Position numbers and translations under genes: made by a program
Part shown: piece after piece, positions 5,103 to 7,164 of the stretch
How positions within the stretch are numbered: the first letter of the stretch is position 1
How the letters are laid out: every line of letters begins with the position of its first letter
Notes under the pieces: generated by a model
What the model was told of the DNA's origin: nothing
Database searches by the model: none
Seen by the model: only the letters and a program-made list of their open reading frames with translations
Source: Desulfuromonadales bacterium
GTDB lineage: Bacteria > Desulfobacterota > Desulfuromonadia > Desulfuromonadales > UBA2294
Reading direction: 5' to 3'
Length of the DNA stretch: 7,164 bases
Assembly: GCA_014859615.1 (NCBI GenBank)
Contig: JACUTX010000134.1
Coordinates: forward strand, 1 to 7,164

Positions 5103-5957
5103 ATGCAGAATTACAATACGATTATTCTTTCGAACCAGGAAGTCTCTCCGGGATATTTTCGAATGCGGATTCTCGCCCCCGGTTTCGGCGCTAAGGCTCG
5201 ATCCGGTCAATTTCTGATGTTTCGGGTGCAGCATTTATTACTGCCGCTGTTACGCCGTCCTTTTGGTATCTTCCGGGTCGGTCTTCTTCCGCCTGATTGC
5301 GAAGGGATGCCGCCAAAAGAGTATGTCGAGATCCTTTATAAAGTGGTCGGTGGCGGTACGCGTATCATGAGTGAATTGCATCATGGGGATCACGTGGAAC
5401 TGCTCGGCCCTCTCGGAAACGGATTTACGAGCGGTGCCGTCAAAAAAGTGAAGATTCTGGTCGGCGGCGGAATCGGTCTGGTCCCTCTCTACATGCTGGC
5501 GAGTGAACTGGTTACGCAGAGTCCGGTCCGGTTGCTGATGGGGGGTCGGACCCGCGACGATATTCTGGCGGTGACGGAATTTGAACGACTCGGAGTTGAG
5601 ACTTATGTTTCGACCGATGACGGCAGTCTCGGCGAGGAGGGGATGGTGACCGAGGCGTTGAAACGCAAGCTGGTAAGATTCCCGGATGCTGAGGTCTACG
5701 CCTGCGGTCCGATGCCGATGCTCAAGGCGGTGCGGGATATCTGTTACAAACGGGGGGTTTCGCTTCAGGTCTCGCTTGAAGCACATATGGCGTGCGGAGT
5801 CGGGGCGTGTCTGGGCTGTGTTGTCAAGGGGGCCGCGCATACAGAGGAGACGCCACAGTATCTCTGCTGCTGCAAGGCCGGGCCGGTATTTATGGCTGAG
5901 ACTCTCGATTGGGGGAAGATCGATACCGACGACAAGTCGTGTGGAGGGTGTGCATAA
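5103..5957 (+). CDS. pyrK: Dihydroorotate dehydrogenase B, electron-transfer subunit
   Basis: Carries electrons from the FMN of PyrD through a [2Fe-2S] cluster and FAD to NAD+. The 284-residue protein shows an FNR-like FAD domain with LLRRPFGIF (49-57), YKVVGGGTR (79-87) and LGPLGNGF (101-108). The NAD-binding domain has GGGIGLVPLYMLA (121-133), GGRTRDDIL (147-155) and CGPMPMLKAV (201-210). The cluster ligands are in ACGVGACLGC (Cys231, Cys236, Cys239), with the fourth just before KAGPVF, most likely Cys257. Oddities are a CCC run at 255-257 and an extra CGGC at the extreme C-terminus (Cys280, Cys283). The stop overlaps the pyrD ATG by one base (TAATG). Starting at 5058 would add 15 residues without family support. 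Confidence 0.95.
   Translation: MQNYNTIILSNQEVSPGYFRMRILAPGFGAKARSGQFLMFRVQHLLLPLLRRPFGIFRVGLLPPDCEGMPPKEYVEILYKVVGGGTRIMSELHHGDHVELLGPLGNGFTSGAVKKVKILVGGGIGLVPLYMLASELVTQSPVRLLMGGRTRDDILAVTEFERLGVETYVSTDDGSLGEEGMVTEALKRKLVRFPDAEVYACGPMPMLKAVRDICYKRGVSLQVSLEAHMACGVGACLGCVVKGAAHTEETPQYLCCCKAGPVFMAETLDWGKIDTDDKSCGGCA
5943..5947 (+). promoter_or_regulatory. Ribosome binding site deciding the pyrD start
   Basis: GGAGG inside the last codons of pyrK lies nine bases before the ATG at 5957. It favours that ATG over an in-frame TTG at 5909, within pyrK, and over the ATG at 5972. The extra CGGC at the PyrK C-terminus is encoded across this same site. Confidence 0.65.
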
Positions 5958-6898
5958 TGACAACCAGCAAGATGGCGAATTTAAAACGTCCGAACCTGTC
6001 GGTCGAGGTTGCCGGGATCAAGATGCGCAATCCGGTCATGCCGGCTTCAGGAACTTTTGGTTACGGGGAAGAGTATACGCCGTTTCTCGATCTGAATCAG
6101 CTCGGGGCGGTCGTGACCAAGGGGTTGTCGCTGAGACCGAAGGCGGGGAACGCCATGCCGCGGATCACTGAAACCGTCAGCGGTATGCTCAATGCAATCG
6201 GTCTGCAAAATGTCGGCATCGACGCCTTTATCCGTGACAAGGTTCCGTTCTTGAGCCGGTTCGAGACGCCGGTGATTGTTAATTTTTTTGGCAACAGTCT
6301 GGAAGAGTACGGCGAGGTTGCCGCCCGGCTCAACGATATTTCTGCGATTGCCGGGGTTGAGCTGAACATCTCCTGTCCCAACGTCAAGCAGGGCGGGATT
6401 GTTTTTGGAACCGATCCTGCGGCGGCCAGTGAGGTGGTTTCGCTGGTCCGTTCGCGATTACAGAAGCCGTTGATTGTTAAACTGACACCGAACGTAACGG
6501 ATATCACGGTCATCGCTCGTGCGGTGGAAGAGGCGGGGGCCGATGCGATCTGCTGCATCAACACATTGACCGGGATGTCGATCGATGTTCGCAGCCGCAA
6601 GCCGTCTTTGGCCAACAAAACCGGCGGGCTCTCCGGTCCGGCAATTCGACCGGTTGCGGTGCGGATGGTCTATCAGGTAGCGCAGACGGTTAAAATTCCG
6701 GTTATCGGCGTCGGCGGTATCGTTAATGCCATGGATGCTCTCGAATTTTTAATCGTCGGAGCGACGGCGGTGCAGGTCGGGACAGCGAATTTTATCGACC
6801 CGACCGCGATGATTTCGGTGATTGACGGGATTGAACAGTTTTGTATTGATGAGGGGATGGACGACATTCATCAGCTTATCGGCAGTCTGCAATTGTAA
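5957..6898 (+). CDS. pyrD: Dihydroorotate dehydrogenase B, catalytic subunit (class 1B)
   Basis: An FMN enzyme that oxidises dihydroorotate to orotate, the fourth step of UMP synthesis; with PyrK it uses NAD+ and is cytoplasmic. The 313-residue TIM-barrel protein shows NPVMPASGTFGYGEEY (25-40), TKGLSLRPKAGN (54-65), MLNAIGLQNVG (77-87), ELNISCPNVKQGG with the class 1 catalytic Cys140, and KLTPNVTDI (175-183). It continues with INTLTGMSIDV (201-211), GGLSGPAIRPVAVR (223-236) and the FMN-phosphate loops GVGGI (251-255) and VGATAVQVGTA (267-277). A catalytic Cys rather than Ser, together with pyrK next door, marks class 1B rather than the quinone-linked class 2. ATG at 5957 overlaps the pyrK stop by one base. 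No defects are seen. Confidence 0.97.
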   Translation: MTTSKMANLKRPNLSVEVAGIKMRNPVMPASGTFGYGEEYTPFLDLNQLGAVVTKGLSLRPKAGNAMPRITETVSGMLNAIGLQNVGIDAFIRDKVPFLSRFETPVIVNFFGNSLEEYGEVAARLNDISAIAGVELNISCPNVKQGGIVFGTDPAAASEVVSLVRSRLQKPLIVKLTPNVTDITVIARAVEEAGADAICCINTLTGMSIDVRSRKPSLANKTGGLSGPAIRPVAVRMVYQVAQTVKIPVIGVGGIVNAMDALEFLIVGATAVQVGTANFIDPTAMISVIDGIEQFCIDEGMDDIHQLIGSLQL

Positions 6899-6910
6899 TT
6901 TGATTTTCGG

Positions 6911-6924
6911 GGTCCGTTTGGACC
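6911..6924 (+). repeat. GC-rich hairpin between pyrD and the methyltransferase gene
   Basis: GGTCC (6911-6915) and GGACC (6920-6924) form a perfect 5-bp stem around the loop GTTT, 12 bases after the pyrD stop. It is followed by G-rich sequence rather than a T-run, so it is at best a weak or factor-assisted terminator. It lies just ahead of the GGGCGGGG that may serve as ribosome binding site of the next gene. Confidence 0.35.
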
Positions 6925-6938
6925 GGGCGGGGTTTGAT

Positions 6939-7164
6939 ATGGCTTCAAAATATGAGCGCTACTCAAAAGAAGAACTGGTCCGCATCATCGAGGAACGCGA
7001 CCGCAAGCCGAAGTTCGGGCTGGTCTGGGAGCGGGACGAGATCGACCACGACCGCTCGCTGAATCAGGACTTCATCGCCCTCGACCTGCTCCCTGAAATC
7101 TCCTGCGGCGACGGGCCGTGGAGCAATCTACTCATCGAGGGGGACAACTTCGACGCCCTGCGCT
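6939..7164 (+). CDS. Type III-like (Mod) site-specific DNA methyltransferase, N-terminal 75 residues (runs off right edge)
   Basis: The visible part begins MASKYERYSKEELVRIIEER, followed by KFGLVWERDEIDHDRSLNQD and ending in NLLIEGDNFDALR (63-75). The GDNFDAL block is the one that just precedes the DPPY catalytic motif in beta-class Mod-type adenine methyltransferases; DPPY itself lies beyond the window. It would methylate adenine in a specific site, usually alongside a Res helicase-nuclease. ATG at 6939 is chosen for the family-like N-terminus and the preceding G-rich stretch. Its GC-ending codons are more extreme than those of pyrD, and it has no link to pyrimidine synthesis, suggesting acquired DNA. 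Stand-alone or other defence-system membership cannot be excluded from 75 residues. Confidence 0.8.
   Translation, partial: MASKYERYSKEELVRIIEERDRKPKFGLVWERDEIDHDRSLNQDFIALDLLPEISCGDGPWSNLLIEGDNFDALR

Noticed and set aside
5250..5963. 237-codon open frame antisense to pyrK
   Set aside because: It lies fully opposite a clear pyrK/pyrD coding region with intact motifs, has no recognisable domain and is rich in His/Arg/Thr, as shadow frames are.
6097..6618. 173-codon open frame antisense to pyrD
   Set aside because: It is a shadow of the conserved pyrD barrel on the other strand, with no motif.
6911..6924. Intrinsic terminator after pyrD
   Set aside because: The 5-bp stem has no following T-run, so it is kept only as a hairpin.

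Overview
The window reads as ordinary bacterial chromosome carrying nucleotide-biosynthesis genes, with less conserved or accessory DNA at both ends. The purM-purN pair, an NAD-linked class 1B dihydroorotate dehydrogenase (pyrK plus pyrD), the moderately high GC and the mix of GTG and ATG starts would fit a Desulfuromonadales-type deltaproteobacterium (Geobacter/Desulfuromonas/Pelobacter relatives). That placement is inferred from the general look of the proteins and gene order; there is no rRNA or other marker.

Left end (1-893): AT-richer, poorly conserved DNA read on the minus strand. It holds the first 33 codons of a gene that runs off the left edge, a 62-residue charged hypothetical protein with a very strong ribosome binding site, and two stretches of about 300 bases without a convincing gene. 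The one at 604-893 is the less ordinary. It has a near-consensus promoter (TTGACA-N17-TAGCAT) just behind the purine operon, followed by helices that compete for the same bases and a stray perfect Shine-Dalgarno.

Centre left (894-4413, minus strand): a compact operon in the order purM, purN, a DUF523 protein and an FAD-type oxidoreductase. Three of its genes overlap or nearly abut. It starts from a strong sigma70-like promoter (TTGACA-N17-TATTAA) about 30-60 bases before the GTG start of purM. PurM and PurN catalyse two steps of IMP synthesis. The last two genes have no obvious purine role.

Centre right (4603-6898, plus strand): a divergent, tightly coupled operon of rimI (N-terminal acetyltransferase), pyrK (FAD/[2Fe-2S] electron-transfer subunit) and pyrD (FMN catalytic subunit). 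PyrK and PyrD together oxidise dihydroorotate to orotate with NAD+. Purine and pyrimidine genes therefore diverge from one intergenic region of about 190 bases.

Right end (6939-7164): 40 bases after pyrD a GC-richer gene begins, the N-terminus of a type III-like (Mod) DNA methyltransferase. The window probably ends at the entry to a restriction-modification or related defence island. No tRNA, rRNA, CRISPR array, insertion sequence or attachment site was found.
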